Positions 18,214-27,078 of a DNA stretch of 64,000 nt are shown here, piece after piece. The notes beneath the pieces were generated by a model. The model saw only the letters and a program-made list of their open reading frames with translations. It did no database searches and was not told the origin of the DNA. Source of the stretch: Leadbetterella lacunae (GTDB lineage Bacteria > Bacteroidota > Bacteroidia > Cytophagales > Spirosomataceae); assembly GCF_042649125.1 (NCBI RefSeq), contig NZ_JBHRYQ010000001.1:310001-374000 (forward strand), in the 5' to 3' direction. The position numbers and the translations under genes were made by a program. Each line of letters starts with the position of its first letter. Positions within the stretch are counted from its first letter, which is position 1.

Positions 18214-18360
18214 CTAGCTTACTGCCAATATTTTTAAATATATCTCTGAAATGGATATGGCCACTCCGAAACTAATCAAAGTGCCTATCAGGATATATTC
18301 GGTGAGTTTTATTTCTTTATTTTCTTTTAGGTCGCCAAACCTAAAAATAGATTTTGCTGC
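18214..18360 (-). pseudogene. 3'-terminal fragment of a DUF3307-family membrane protein gene
   Basis: Read on the minus strand, the 48 codons before a TAG stop encode AAKSIFRFGDLKENK then KLTEYILIGTLISFG. This is the conserved C-terminus of DUF3307 membrane proteins as I know them from Bacteroidota. Just upstream, the same frame runs into two stop codons (TAATAA), and no earlier part of the family is seen in the following 1.2 kb. The homology stops sharply at Ala-Ala-Lys-Ser, which points to a deletion or rearrangement rather than slow decay. Confidence 0.7.
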
Positions 18361-18607
18361 TTATTATTGACAGTAAACTACCAGTTCAGGGAACAGTAGG
18401 CTTTTTTTGACCAATATTAATGAATTGGTTTATATTGACCAATTTGTAATGTAAGCTTTTTATTGAAAGCGTTTTTTGAGAGAATAAACACATAAAAAGA
18501 AAAGAAGTAAAAAATACATCCACAGCGGCAGAATTTGGCAATAGCAAGTATGTGATACTGAAAAAAAACAGCACCTTAAAATTAAAAACATACTCAATAT
18601 GAAGGAA

Positions 18608-19042
18608 TTACTTTTCGCTTTGGTAAATTTCTAACAAAACATTATTCATTAGCTGATTTTGAGCAGTAATCATTTTTTTGAAAAACAAACGACTGCCAAT
18701 CATCCTACTTTTCATATAAACCCTAAATTTTATTTCAAATTCTTTTTCGGTAATTTCAATAAATTCATAGTTGAAATTAAGCTTGGTAAAGGGGAGTTTT
18801 TTTATTTGAAAACCAATCAAATTTTTGTGTTTTTTTACCAATGCTTGGTACCTAACTTGAATAGGAACCCAACCAAATGGCCGTTCGCTTACTTCAAATA
18901 AAGAAACTGATGCGTCTTGAGTTTTGAGTTCTTTAACGGTCCTAATAAGCGGGTGTAATTTCCCATAAACCTTTAAATCACTGAAATAGGGCTGGATTTT
19001 TGCAATTTCACCCTTGAAGTGGTACTGGCTTTTAAATTTCAT
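18608..19042 (-). CDS. SRPBCC/START-like ligand-binding protein
   Basis: A 144-residue cytoplasmic protein. The layout (FKSQYHFKGEIAKIQPYFSD, then KLHPLI, strands around GWVPIQVRYQALV, and a long C-terminal amphipathic helix from about residue 115) fits the helix-grip SRPBCC superfamily, which binds hydrophobic ligands. The ligand and pathway are unknown. It lies next to the DUF3307 fragment, with 600 bp of gene-free DNA upstream. Confidence 0.6.
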   Translation of the reverse strand: MKFKSQYHFKGEIAKIQPYFSDLKVYGKLHPLIRTVKELKTQDASVSLFEVSERPFGWVPIQVRYQALVKKHKNLIGFQIKKLPFTKLNFNYEFIEITEKEFEIKFRVYMKSRMIGSRLFFKKMITAQNQLMNNVLLEIYQSEK

Positions 19043-19645
19043 AACAATTATTGTTTTTCATGTTAGCTATATTGTAAACTTATATTGGGTGTGGAACGAG
19101 GTGACAGTTGCTTATAAAAAGCAACTAAAAATTCATGCCTTTTTTATGAGAAAATTTTCAATAATTTTCAAAAAGGAAGAGGGGTATTTAACTTTTATAA
19201 TGGTTTTATATAATATGGCTTATTAAACTGAGCACATATTTTGTAAGCGTGAAAGTAAGTTTTTTTAAAGGAAGTCAATGTTAAATTTTCCATAATTCAT
19301 CGAATTTCCACGTTCTTTTTTTGAATAGTTATATTCAAAAATGATATAGTTAAATTTACAAGCAAAAAAAGTATTATCAAGGCTATTTCGCATTTCTGCC
19401 TTGTTTTTGGTAAGTTTTTGGCTAAAAACAAGAATGTATCCACTTAATCAGTTTTTAGGTGGTTTTGGATTTGTGAGGAAAGCGAAATATGGCGGTTATT
19501 AAAATTTTATAATAAGCAAATTAAAGGTGGTTGGTATTTTTAGATAAAATAGGCATTACTAAAACCATATCTCAACACTAAGCTTTAAGCATTTAAAACA
19601 TACAATTGGAATTAAAAAAAACTCCAAATTCGTACGAAGAAATTT
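19043..19645. other. Gene-free AT-rich region
   Basis: About 600 bp without a credible gene. A small hairpin (AGTTGC / GCAACT near 19104-19125) is the only structure noticed. The upstream neighbour regions also hold a gene fragment, so this may be a decayed locus. Confidence 0.4.
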
Positions 19646-20221
19646 TCAGGTTTTTGGCTTTGCTTTTTGCTTCGCTGCAGCTATTACTTCGCTAATTCGT
19701 TTTTGTCTTGTTTCGGGTAGTTTGGCTAAAGCCAGCTTATGCAGAATTCCCTTTTTGCCGGTTTTACTTAGTGCCCAGTAAAAATTTCGGACATCAGCGT
19801 TTGCTTCAAATTCCATTTGGAGGTCAGCCGGTACTATGAGTGCTTCTGCCTCGTCAAAGATGGTCCAAGAGCCATTGGCTTTGGCTATTTTTATGCATGC
19901 GTGGCCCGCGGGCTCCATTAGGCCTTTTTCTATGAGTTGTTGAACTTTCAGTTTGTTTATTTTTGACCAGGTACTCTTTGGTTTTCTTCTGCTAAAAAAC
20001 TGATGGGAAGTTTCGCTATTGATTTTTACTTTTTTGCTATCTATCCACCCAAAGCACAAAGCCACATCGACAGATTCGCTCCAAGTGATCGCCTTTTTGC
20101 CGGAAGATTTAGAATAAAAGACAAGCCAAACTGCGGATTCTGTAGCATGATTTTGTGCTAACCACGCCCTCCAATCAGCGAGGTTTGCTGGACTAAATAT
20201 TTTGATTTCAGCGTCTGCCAA
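19646..20221 (-). CDS. YdeI/OmpD-associated family protein
   Basis: A 191-residue protein of the YdeI/OmpD-associated ('bacteriocin-protection') family. Diagnostic blocks are WRAWLAQNHATESAVWLVFY, the core SVDVALCFGWIDSKK, and FFSRRKPKSTWSKINK. The C-terminal half continues with the usual helical region ending in Lys/Ala-rich sequence. The molecular role of the family is not established. It ends a minus-strand group with the VOC lipoprotein upstream (26 nt gap), so the two are probably co-transcribed. Confidence 0.88.
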   Translation of the reverse strand: MADAEIKIFSPANLADWRAWLAQNHATESAVWLVFYSKSSGKKAITWSESVDVALCFGWIDSKKVKINSETSHQFFSRRKPKSTWSKINKLKVQQLIEKGLMEPAGHACIKIAKANGSWTIFDEAEALIVPADLQMEFEANADVRNFYWALSKTGKKGILHKLALAKLPETRQKRISEVIAAAKQKAKPKT

Positions 20222-20247
20222 TTTCTTTTTGAGTTTGTTTTAGAATG

Positions 20248-20757
20248 CTATTTTTTAATTTCATTTTTGATAGGTTCCCAAAGCTCTATTTTGTTGCCTT
20301 CGGCATCCATTATGTGCACAAACTTGCCGTAGTCGTAGGTAGCGATGCTGTCTAAAACATTTACGCCGTTGGCTTTGAGTTTTGCTACCAAACCTTCTAA
20401 GTTTTGCACCTGATAGTTAATCATAAACTCCTTTTTTGAAGGCTCAAAATAGTCACTACTTTTTTTGAAAGGCGTCCATTGCAAGGCATTTATTTCTTCA
20501 GGCTTTTTTATGTCTCTCGACTCAAAACTAGACGATCCCCAATCATTAAATTCAAACCCGAGAATTTTGGCATACCAATCTTTCATTTCTTTCGGGTTTT
20601 CTGCAAAAAAGAAGATGCCACCTACGCCCGTTACTTTTGGTGTTTGTTGGTCATCTGATGCTGCTTGGTCAGTTTGGTTTTTCATTTTTGTCTTTTTAGG
20701 TAAAGGTTTACAGTTTACACATATAAGTACCGAAATTATCAAAAAAAAGCGTTTCAT
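20248..20757 (-). CDS. VOC-family (glyoxalase-like) lipoprotein
   Basis: A 169-residue protein with a lipoprotein signal (lipobox Cys16, LICVNCKPLP) followed by a Gln/Asp-rich linker and a single VOC domain (about 42-163). VIGGIFFFAENPKEMKDWYA-like strand-helix opening (residues 44-63) and the closing DAEGNKIELWEP with the metal-site Glu are typical. VOC domains bind or convert small molecules, often as dimers with a metal. An alternative ATG at residue 25 would make it cytoplasmic, but the lipobox makes the longer form likelier. Confidence 0.8.
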   Translation of the reverse strand: MKRFFLIISVLICVNCKPLPKKTKMKNQTDQAASDDQQTPKVTGVGGIFFFAENPKEMKDWYAKILGFEFNDWGSSSFESRDIKKPEEINALQWTPFKKSSDYFEPSKKEFMINYQVQNLEGLVAKLKANGVNVLDSIATYDYGKFVHIMDAEGNKIELWEPIKNEIKK

Positions 20758-20831
20758 ACTACGGATAATTGGAAGAAATAATCAAAATGTAACGAAATAT
20801 TATTAAACTAATTTATACAAAAAAAGTGAAT

Positions 20832-21566
20832 TCATACCTGGTTTAAGACCTCCTGCATTTTTGCTATATGCTTTAGCCTTTCTTCGTCTCCATGCTGGTC
20901 TAAAATCACATTTAGTGTTTGCCTAGTCAATGCGTTTTTTGCAATATTTTTTAATTCCTCATCAATCTTGCCTTTTAATACCAGTTGCCCAAACGCTGCC
21001 GCCCAGATGGCACTGTCTTGAATAATTACATAATATAAATCTATATTCAGAGCTTTGAGTTCTACTTCATCAATACAATTTAGGTCTTTTAGTGGATAGA
21101 CTTCTGTGCTTTCATTGAATATATTTAATAAAAAATCAAGAGTTTTTTTTCCGGGGTTTTCTTGGTAAAACTCTTTCAAAAATGAAAATGTATCGTCTCC
21201 TTCGTCGCTTCCAAATGGGCTAGATTCTTCAATACAACTCCAATAAAAAGGCTCATTCATTAATTTTTTAGATATTGGGCTGGCTTTTACATCCCAATTC
21301 TCTTCAAATTCTAAAATATTTAGATGAGTTTCGGCGTCCTTTATTGGCCTGTTTGAAATCAAGGTTTCTTTATATCCTTTCTTTATTTTTGAAGCTATTT
21401 GTTTTTCTGCCTCTTTTATACATTCTTCATTTGTAGCAAAGCTTTTTTCTTCTACTCTTCCTGCTGAGCCTATACGTCCAAAAAAAACTGTACTTTTAGT
21501 TTCTTTACAAACTATCTCCCAATATTTATCAGATTTTTCATCTGTAAAACGTAAGTATTTTTCCAT
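20832..21566 (-). CDS. WGR-domain protein, YfeS-like
   Basis: A 244-residue protein with two parts. Residues 1-75 form a WGR domain (LRFTDEKSDKYWEIVC, then FFGRIGSAGRVEEKSF), a fold that binds nucleic acid or protein partners. Residues about 95-240 match the C-terminal part of E. coli YfeS (EPFYWSCIEESSPFGSDEGD, then a helical region with AAFGQLVLKGK). Function is unknown. It is a single minus-strand gene. Confidence 0.8.
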   Translation of the reverse strand: MEKYLRFTDEKSDKYWEIVCKETKSTVFFGRIGSAGRVEEKSFATNEECIKEAEKQIASKIKKGYKETLISNRPIKDAETHLNILEFEENWDVKASPISKKLMNEPFYWSCIEESSPFGSDEGDDTFSFLKEFYQENPGKKTLDFLLNIFNESTEVYPLKDLNCIDEVELKALNIDLYYVIIQDSAIWAAAFGQLVLKGKIDEELKNIAKNALTRQTLNVILDQHGDEERLKHIAKMQEVLNQV

Positions 21567-21610
21567 TATTAAAATTTGATAATCAATAAACTATGTAGTC
21601 ATTAATTCAT

Positions 21611-22813
21611 TCATTTTCCTTCCAAGTAATCTCTCAAATATTCGAAGTCTGGCCCTAAGGTTTTGTTTTGAGCTATTGTGGCTTTGTTTAACATTTCGCT
21701 GTTTTCTTTCTGTAGTTCGGGCAAAACATGTGCAATAAACATATCGCCGAATGCCTCGGAGGCATCTCGCGGCAGTTCGTTCGGCAGGTTGTCTACGGTC
21801 ATCATGTCTATGGTGTCGGTACCAAAAGCCGCTACTTCAGACTTAGTTTTTGGGTCGTAGCCAAACACCGGCTCTGCAATGGTGCTCGCCCTCAGCGTGG
21901 AGGGAATTGAACTTACAGGAGCTATGTCGCAGGTGACATCAGCTATAACCTTTATCTTGAAATTTGGACTTGCCATCTGATCCGCCGTAAAAAACGCAGG
22001 ACCGGTGTTTGTCCAGTAAATGCCATTAATCATGATGTCAGACATCGGCAAAAAGTGGTCAAAATCGGAGTCGTAGTCTTGTGGGTTTTTATAGAAATCA
22101 AGCACTTCGTCAAACACCTCGCCGTCTTTTCTTTTGGCATAAAAAAAGCTGTTTAGCTGGGTATATACGGGCTTGTCAAATTCATTTTTTACATAATCTA
22201 TTGGGCGTACTTTGGTAAAACCCATGTCGTTTAAAACCATGGCTGCACCTTTGGCCACGCGGCCCGTGCCGGTCAGCACTATTTTGATGTTCGGAAACTT
22301 AGTTTTGCCATAAACCTCCTTGGCGGCTTGGTAGTCGAAGAGGTCTTTCATGCGGGGCAACTCAAACTCGGCAGTCCGCTTGCCGTAGGTCCAGAGGGCA
22401 TTGTGGGCACCCACCATTCCGGCAAATTTGCCAAAGGCGATCACACGGGCGTTGTTTTCGTTTGTCAATACTTCATAGTCTATCAGGCGTATATTTTTGT
22501 CTACTATCGCTCGCAATAGTTTTTGATTGTATACCTGTGATTTGTAAGTATGCGAAAAAAAGAAATAGGTTTTGTCGGCCAAAAGTGAGTCAATAGGCAC
22601 CTCTTTTACGCCAATCAAAATGTCTCTGTCGCTCAAGTCTTCGGCCATCGGTACACCGTTTTGTAAATAATCAGCATCAGGAAAACACCTCACCGCCGAA
22701 GGCTGCACCACCAAGTCAATGCCCTGCTCAATCAATGCTATACAATGCCTCGGACTTAATGTTACCCTACTATCTGGTGGATTTTTCTCTTCTCTTATTA
22801 TTCCTATTTTCAT
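21611..22813 (-). CDS. NAD(P)-dependent oxidoreductase of the AlaDH/saccharopine dehydrogenase family
   Basis: A 400-residue protein. The N-terminal domain begins KIGIIREEKNPPDSRVTLSP, the alanine dehydrogenase/transhydrogenase N-terminal signature. A Rossmann segment follows at about 176-200 (IKIVLTGTGRVAKGAAMVLN). ADVTCDIAPVSSIPSTLRAS and FGTDTIDMMTVDNLP are typical of the lysine-forming saccharopine dehydrogenase-like branch. The expected reaction is NAD(P)-linked oxidative deamination of an amino-acid derivative, perhaps in lysine metabolism. It is a single gene, 44 nt from the WGR gene downstream. Confidence 0.85.
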   Translation of the reverse strand: MKIGIIREEKNPPDSRVTLSPRHCIALIEQGIDLVVQPSAVRCFPDADYLQNGVPMAEDLSDRDILIGVKEVPIDSLLADKTYFFFSHTYKSQVYNQKLLRAIVDKNIRLIDYEVLTNENNARVIAFGKFAGMVGAHNALWTYGKRTAEFELPRMKDLFDYQAAKEVYGKTKFPNIKIVLTGTGRVAKGAAMVLNDMGFTKVRPIDYVKNEFDKPVYTQLNSFFYAKRKDGEVFDEVLDFYKNPQDYDSDFDHFLPMSDIMINGIYWTNTGPAFFTADQMASPNFKIKVIADVTCDIAPVSSIPSTLRASTIAEPVFGYDPKTKSEVAAFGTDTIDMMTVDNLPNELPRDASEAFGDMFIAHVLPELQKENSEMLNKATIAQNKTLGPDFEYLRDYLEGK

Positions 22814-23220
22814 TTTTTCCCTTTGGTTAAAAGTCTCTCCTCGTTCACCTGTTTCTCACAAACTTACTAAAATAATACACGCCATTCTCGGGAGGGAATC
22901 TAGTTTTTTTGATTTTTTGGGTGAGTTTTTTGATTTTGAGCGTTTAATAGAAGGGAAAATCAATGAACAACTTTTAAATTATTAAAACTTAAATGCACTA
23001 TTTTTTTCAAAATAAACATATAATCTAGTGATTAAGGGGGTATTTATTTTTAAGTTTTAATTTAATGTGTTGTTTAAATTATATAAGTTCGTGAGAGTTT
23101 CTTAAAAAAAAGATAGTTATTAAAGCCAATAGTAACTTACAATGTTTAGAAATCGACAACGTATAGAAAACAACTACACAGTTTGAAATACTAATCACAT
23201 AAATATATAAAAAAATTAAA
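22814..23220. other. Gene-free region upstream of the nuclease gene
   Basis: About 400 bp, strongly AT-rich, with no credible coding frame. The nuclease gene on its right is even lower in GC than its neighbours, so this may be a boundary of acquired DNA. Confidence 0.4.
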
Positions 23221-24201
23221 ATGAGTAAAAGAAATTATTGGTGTTATAGAATTGACACAAGCAAAATTGATTTTTTCACCAACGAACTAAACGAGGGACG
23301 ATTAAGACAAGGTTGGGGTTGGGATGAATCCCAAGATTTAAGAGACTTTAAGTTAGACGAAGGTGCTGGACGAAACAAGCCAATGTTTAACAGCGTTAAA
23401 AAAGGTGACATTCTCTTAATTCCTCAATTACCGAATTGGGGTGAAGTTGCTTTGGTAGAGGCAACCGAAGACTGGAACAAAGGATATTTTTTTGAAATAG
23501 ACAAAAAACTTGGGGATTACGGACACATTTTCCCAGCAAAATATCTAAAAAAATTTACAAGGAACAATGAGAATGTTACAGGAAGCTTACGTTCGACATT
23601 GAAAAATCCTTCAAGATTTTGGAACATTAATCATTATTCAAAAGATGTCGATTTATTGCTGAACTTGCAAGTAACAGAACTTTCAAAAAGACAAGATTAC
23701 AACAGTAGATTAGAAAGTTCAATTGGAACTGTGTTTAATGACGTTTTTGACGAAAGATTATTTTCAAATAAATTATATGAAAAATTAACAGAACAATTTA
23801 CAAGAGAAGAGTGGGAATTTGCATTAGTTTATGGACTGAAACAAATGTTTCCATTTTACCAAGTTGAACGAGTTGGTGGAATGGAAGAAAAAAATCACGG
23901 TACAGACATTTTGATTAAAATTCCAAGTATTCTTTCAAATTATGGTTATGCAATTGCTATACAAGTTAAGGATTACGAAGGTTTTGTAGCTAAAGAAGTT
24001 GTTTCTCAAATAAATAAGGCTGACAATTACTGGGATAGTGAGAACTTAAAATTGATTGAAAAAATAGTAATTATCACTAAAGCAAAAAGAGACGATAATA
24101 TTAGCCTTCTTGATCATGACAAGAATATAAAGTATATTTTTGCTAACGAGTTAAAACAACTATTGTCAGAAATTGGAAAATGTTTTATCGGAATGAAATA
24201 A
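23221..24201 (+). CDS. Solitary PUA/EVE-like + Mrr-type restriction nuclease
   Basis: A 326-residue protein of two parts. Residues about 1-140 (NYWCYRI, GRLRQGWGW, VKKGDILLIPQLPNWGEVALVE) have the layout of PUA/EVE-like domains that can read modified bases. Residues about 190-315 form a PD-(D/E)xK nuclease of the Mrr type: Glu197/Glu199, Asp229 in HGTDILIKI, Gln248-x-Lys250 in AIQVKDYEG. The reader-plus-nuclease order is that of type IV, modification-dependent restriction enzymes (inference). No methylase or specificity gene is adjacent. AT-rich flanks of 250-400 bp suggest horizontal transfer. Confidence 0.72.
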   Translation: MSKRNYWCYRIDTSKIDFFTNELNEGRLRQGWGWDESQDLRDFKLDEGAGRNKPMFNSVKKGDILLIPQLPNWGEVALVEATEDWNKGYFFEIDKKLGDYGHIFPAKYLKKFTRNNENVTGSLRSTLKNPSRFWNINHYSKDVDLLLNLQVTELSKRQDYNSRLESSIGTVFNDVFDERLFSNKLYEKLTEQFTREEWEFALVYGLKQMFPFYQVERVGGMEEKNHGTDILIKIPSILSNYGYAIAIQVKDYEGFVAKEVVSQINKADNYWDSENLKLIEKIVIITKAKRDDNISLLDHDKNIKYIFANELKQLLSEIGKCFIGMK

Positions 24202-24451
24202 ATACGCCAGGTTACAATATATATATATTAGGCGTGATAGTATTAGCATCAAGGATTAAAGCTCGTTTCAACTTTCTTGTAACTTGAAAGATAAGTGCAT
24301 TGAAATCGCTTGCTATTTATATTCTTTTCGTTACTACAAATTAAACTCCAATTTTAGTATTTACACAAAAGAAAACCCAAGCCATCTGCAATGATTTGCC
24401 TAGTAAGCGTGTTATATCAGAAGTGTCGCTTCAATCACAAACCTAAAGTTT

Positions 24452-25084
24452 ATGTTAGCCATATTTAAAATCATTCCTTTTTTTCTTAGCTTAAGCATTA
24501 TTTTTCCTCCCAAAACCACCTCCAAACCTGTTGTTGTTGCTGTAAAAGAATCATCTTTGTATGAGTCTTGTGGCCTTTCGGGTATTGTCAGTGATGCCGT
24601 TTTTGAGGAGGCTATGGCTGGCATTGAGAAATATAAACCTGAAAAGCCGGTGGTTACCATCGTAGACTTTTCGCTTCCTTCTACCGAAAAACGTTTTTTT
24701 GTTATAGATTTGGAACAGAAGAAATTATTGGTGGCTACGTGGGTGGCACATGGCAAAAACTCGGGCGACAACATGGCACGAAAGTTTTCTAACGTGATGG
24801 AGTCGCATCAGAGCAGTTTGGGTTTTTACAAGGTTGGGAGTCAAATAAATAGCCCCAAACATGGTGCAGCACTTCTGCTTCATGGCTTAGAAAAAGGCCT
24901 AAACGATAATGCCCGCCGCAGAGAAATTATTATTCATGGAGCTACCTATGTAAGTGAGTCATTTATTAAACAACACGGAAGGCTTGGCCGCAGCTACGGA
25001 TGCCCGGCATTGCCAACTGACATAATACCGCAGGTAATACCTGTACTAGCAGATGGAAGTTTACTCTACATTCACGGAGCGTAA
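24452..25084 (+). CDS. L,D-transpeptidase catalytic-domain protein (YkuD_2 type)
   Basis: A 210-residue exported protein: a hydrophobic N-terminus (about residues 3-18) followed by a murein L,D-transpeptidase-like catalytic domain. Motifs: VIDLEQKKLLVATWVAHGKNSG, IIIHGATYVS, and the active Cys184 in GRSYGCPALP. These proteins make or remodel 3-3 cross-links in peptidoglycan or attach proteins to it. Its last 32 bases overlap the next gene, a second transpeptidase of a different subtype, so both are likely made from one mRNA. Confidence 0.88.
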   Translation: MLAIFKIIPFFLSLSIIFPPKTTSKPVVVAVKESSLYESCGLSGIVSDAVFEEAMAGIEKYKPEKPVVTIVDFSLPSTEKRFFVIDLEQKKLLVATWVAHGKNSGDNMARKFSNVMESHQSSLGFYKVGSQINSPKHGAALLLHGLEKGLNDNARRREIIIHGATYVSESFIKQHGRLGRSYGCPALPTDIIPQVIPVLADGSLLYIHGA

Positions 25085-26684
25085 AAAATGGGCCGCAGGG
25101 GCTGTGGTTATTGCCGTTGTAGGCATTATAGCCTTTTGGTCTTTTTCGAGCTACAACAGTCGAAGAGCTCAAATCGGTATTTTACCAGACTCCACGCTTT
25201 ACACCACCGAAAACTACACCGATATATTTTTGGATAGCAATGTGGTTGTCAACTTCTTAAATTCGCACCAAATATCAGACTCGGCCAAGGTGCAAGTAAG
25301 CGAGTTTTATGCCCGTAGAAACTATCAATTTGCTTGGCTAAACTCCCAGGACTTAAATAGCTCCGTCGATATATTTTTGGCCCAACTGCATAACTACGAA
25401 TTTGAATTTGATGACAATAGCCTCAAAAATGCACATTTTGATAGCCTGCTGACGATTGCCCAACAAAACCCCAAGAAGTTTTTAAAAGACAAAACCCAAG
25501 CCGAGCGACTGGAGCTTTGGCTCACGAGTACATTTTTTGTGTATTCTCAAAAAGCCTTTGGTGGCACAGTCGAAAATACGCTTGACCTAGAATGGTTTAT
25601 TCCCCGTAAAAAGAAAAACTACCAAACCCTGCTTGACTCTTTGGTGACAAACTCGAAAGATTTAGCTCAGCAAGAACCAGTAAATAGATATTACACGGCT
25701 CTGAAAGCCAAACTAAAACAATATAGAACCATACAGAAAGCAGGCGGCTTGCCGAAGGTCGAAAATCTTTCTGGTTCGCTTTCATTGGGCGATTCACTCC
25801 CTGGAATTGTCTCTCTTAAGAAGCTTTTGTATTTAGTGAACGACCTCCGTTTTTCGGATGATTCGCCTGTAGTAAATGAGAGTTTGTTGGCAGGAATAAA
25901 GAGCTATCAGCACCGCATGGGCTTGGTAGAAAATGGCAAATTAGACAAGAATACACTAGCCGAACTAAACAAACCGATAGATGAGCGGATTAGACAAATG
26001 ATGGTAAACCTTGAGCGTCTCAGATGGGTGCCTGTGGAAGTAGAAAGCGATTATCTGTTGGTGAATATCCCGGAGTTTAGGCTGCATGTTTTTGAGAATA
26101 ACAAGCAAGTGTGGGTCACCAATGTGGTGGTGGGCAAGGAGGTACACAAAACCACAATATTTAAAGGGAATATATCGCAAGTGGTGTTTAATCCGTATTG
26201 GGGAATTCCGAATAGCATCGTTCAAAATGAGATTTTGCCGAAGATTAGACGCGACCCAAATTACTTGTCTCGCAACAACATGGAGGTGGTAAATGGCTAC
26301 TACAGACAAAAGCCAGGCAGAAACAATGCCTTGGGGCAAATCAAGTTTTTGTTTCCCAATCAATATTCTATTTATCTGCACGATACGCCTTCAAAAGGCC
26401 TTTTTGAATCAAATACGCGGGCGTTTAGTCACGGGTGTATTCGGGTAAAAGACCCTAAGACATTGGCGAAGTTTGTACTCAGAAACGACGATAGTTGGTC
26501 AGAAGAGCGAATGGACGAAGTGCTGAAAACTAACACAGAAACCCAAGTTAATGTAAAGCCTACGCTGCCGGTGTATATTGCGTATTTTACATCATGGGTT
26601 GACAATACCGGGCAACTGAATTTCAGAAAAGATATATATGGCTTAGATGCGAAACTGGAGAGCGATATTTTTGGAAAGAAATAA
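25053..26684 (+). CDS. L,D-transpeptidase of the YcbB/LdtD type
   Basis: A 543-residue envelope protein with one membrane helix (about 13-30). After it come a helical scaffold region (60-210) and a peptidoglycan-binding domain (about 245-310, KSYQHRMGLVENGKLDKNTL). The YkuD catalytic domain follows (about 340-500), with His in IYLHDTPSKGLF and the nucleophile Cys462 in SHGCIRVKD. The order matches E. coli LdtD (YcbB). It forms 3-3 cross-links in the periplasm. The start lies inside the end of the preceding transpeptidase gene (32-bp overlap, other frame); a later start would lose the membrane anchor. Confidence 0.9.
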   Translation: MEVYSTFTERKKWAAGAVVIAVVGIIAFWSFSSYNSRRAQIGILPDSTLYTTENYTDIFLDSNVVVNFLNSHQISDSAKVQVSEFYARRNYQFAWLNSQDLNSSVDIFLAQLHNYEFEFDDNSLKNAHFDSLLTIAQQNPKKFLKDKTQAERLELWLTSTFFVYSQKAFGGTVENTLDLEWFIPRKKKNYQTLLDSLVTNSKDLAQQEPVNRYYTALKAKLKQYRTIQKAGGLPKVENLSGSLSLGDSLPGIVSLKKLLYLVNDLRFSDDSPVVNESLLAGIKSYQHRMGLVENGKLDKNTLAELNKPIDERIRQMMVNLERLRWVPVEVESDYLLVNIPEFRLHVFENNKQVWVTNVVVGKEVHKTTIFKGNISQVVFNPYWGIPNSIVQNEILPKIRRDPNYLSRNNMEVVNGYYRQKPGRNNALGQIKFLFPNQYSIYLHDTPSKGLFESNTRAFSHGCIRVKDPKTLAKFVLRNDDSWSEERMDEVLKTNTETQVNVKPTLPVYIAYFTSWVDNTGQLNFRKDIYGLDAKLESDIFGKK

Positions 26685-26689
26685 GGGAT

Positions 26690-27058
26690 TTATTTGACTT
26701 GGATAGTGCCGTTTCTGTAAAGTGTTAAGCCTTCTTGTAAAACTTCCTTTATCGTATCAATATCCAAATCTTGGTTTGGGTTTACACTAAGAATTTTCAT
26801 TCGGGCTCGGCTTCCGGCTTCTAATTTGGGGTGGGAGAGGAGCATTCCTTCTACCATCAAAATATAAGGCTCAGCGGTTTTTTTGTCGGTCCACAAATAG
26901 CAAAACATCTTCTTTTTGTAACAAAAACATGGCATTCCGTATTTGACGGTTTCTGTTATGTCTGGCGACAGTCGCAATATTATGCTCCGAAGTGCCAATA
27001 AGCAGCTTTTGTTTGGTTCAGTTTTTGAGAGATAGAAGTTTTCATTAGCTGGATTCAT
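26690..27058 (-). CDS. DUF1801 domain protein
   Basis: A 122-residue cytoplasmic protein of the DUF1801 / YdhG-like group. Features are LRSIILRLSPDITETVKYGMPCF at residues 23-45, the Trp-containing strand YLWTDKK, and the C-terminal helix-strand end LYRNGTIQVK. The role of the family is not known. It converges on the transpeptidase gene (5-nt gap) and lies 20 nt after the glutaminase gene, which may drive it. Confidence 0.85.
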   Translation of the reverse strand: MNPANENFYLSKTEPNKSCLLALRSIILRLSPDITETVKYGMPCFCYKKKMFCYLWTDKKTAEPYILMVEGMLLSHPKLEAGSRARMKILSVNPNQDLDIDTIKEVLQEGLTLYRNGTIQVK

Positions 27059-27078
27059 GGTGTCAAATTATTTTTTTT

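Noticed and set aside
18205..18230. GGTTCGACT resembling a tRNA T-loop
   Set aside because: No acceptor, D or anticodon arms can be drawn around it.
18386..18574. 62-residue frame near the DUF3307 fragment, considered as the missing upstream part
   Set aside because: No DUF3307 likeness and a different frame; the homology ends at 18360.
19014..19226. 70-residue + strand frame overlapping the SRPBCC gene start
   Set aside because: Starts antisense inside a real gene, is AT-driven, and has no family likeness.
22719..22985. 88-residue + strand frame at the start of the saccharopine dehydrogenase-like gene
   Set aside because: Mostly antisense to a conserved enzyme; the rest is low-complexity.
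25965..26381. 138-residue open frame antisense to the YcbB-like transpeptidase gene
   Set aside because: Lies opposite the catalytic domain and has no protein-like features of its own.
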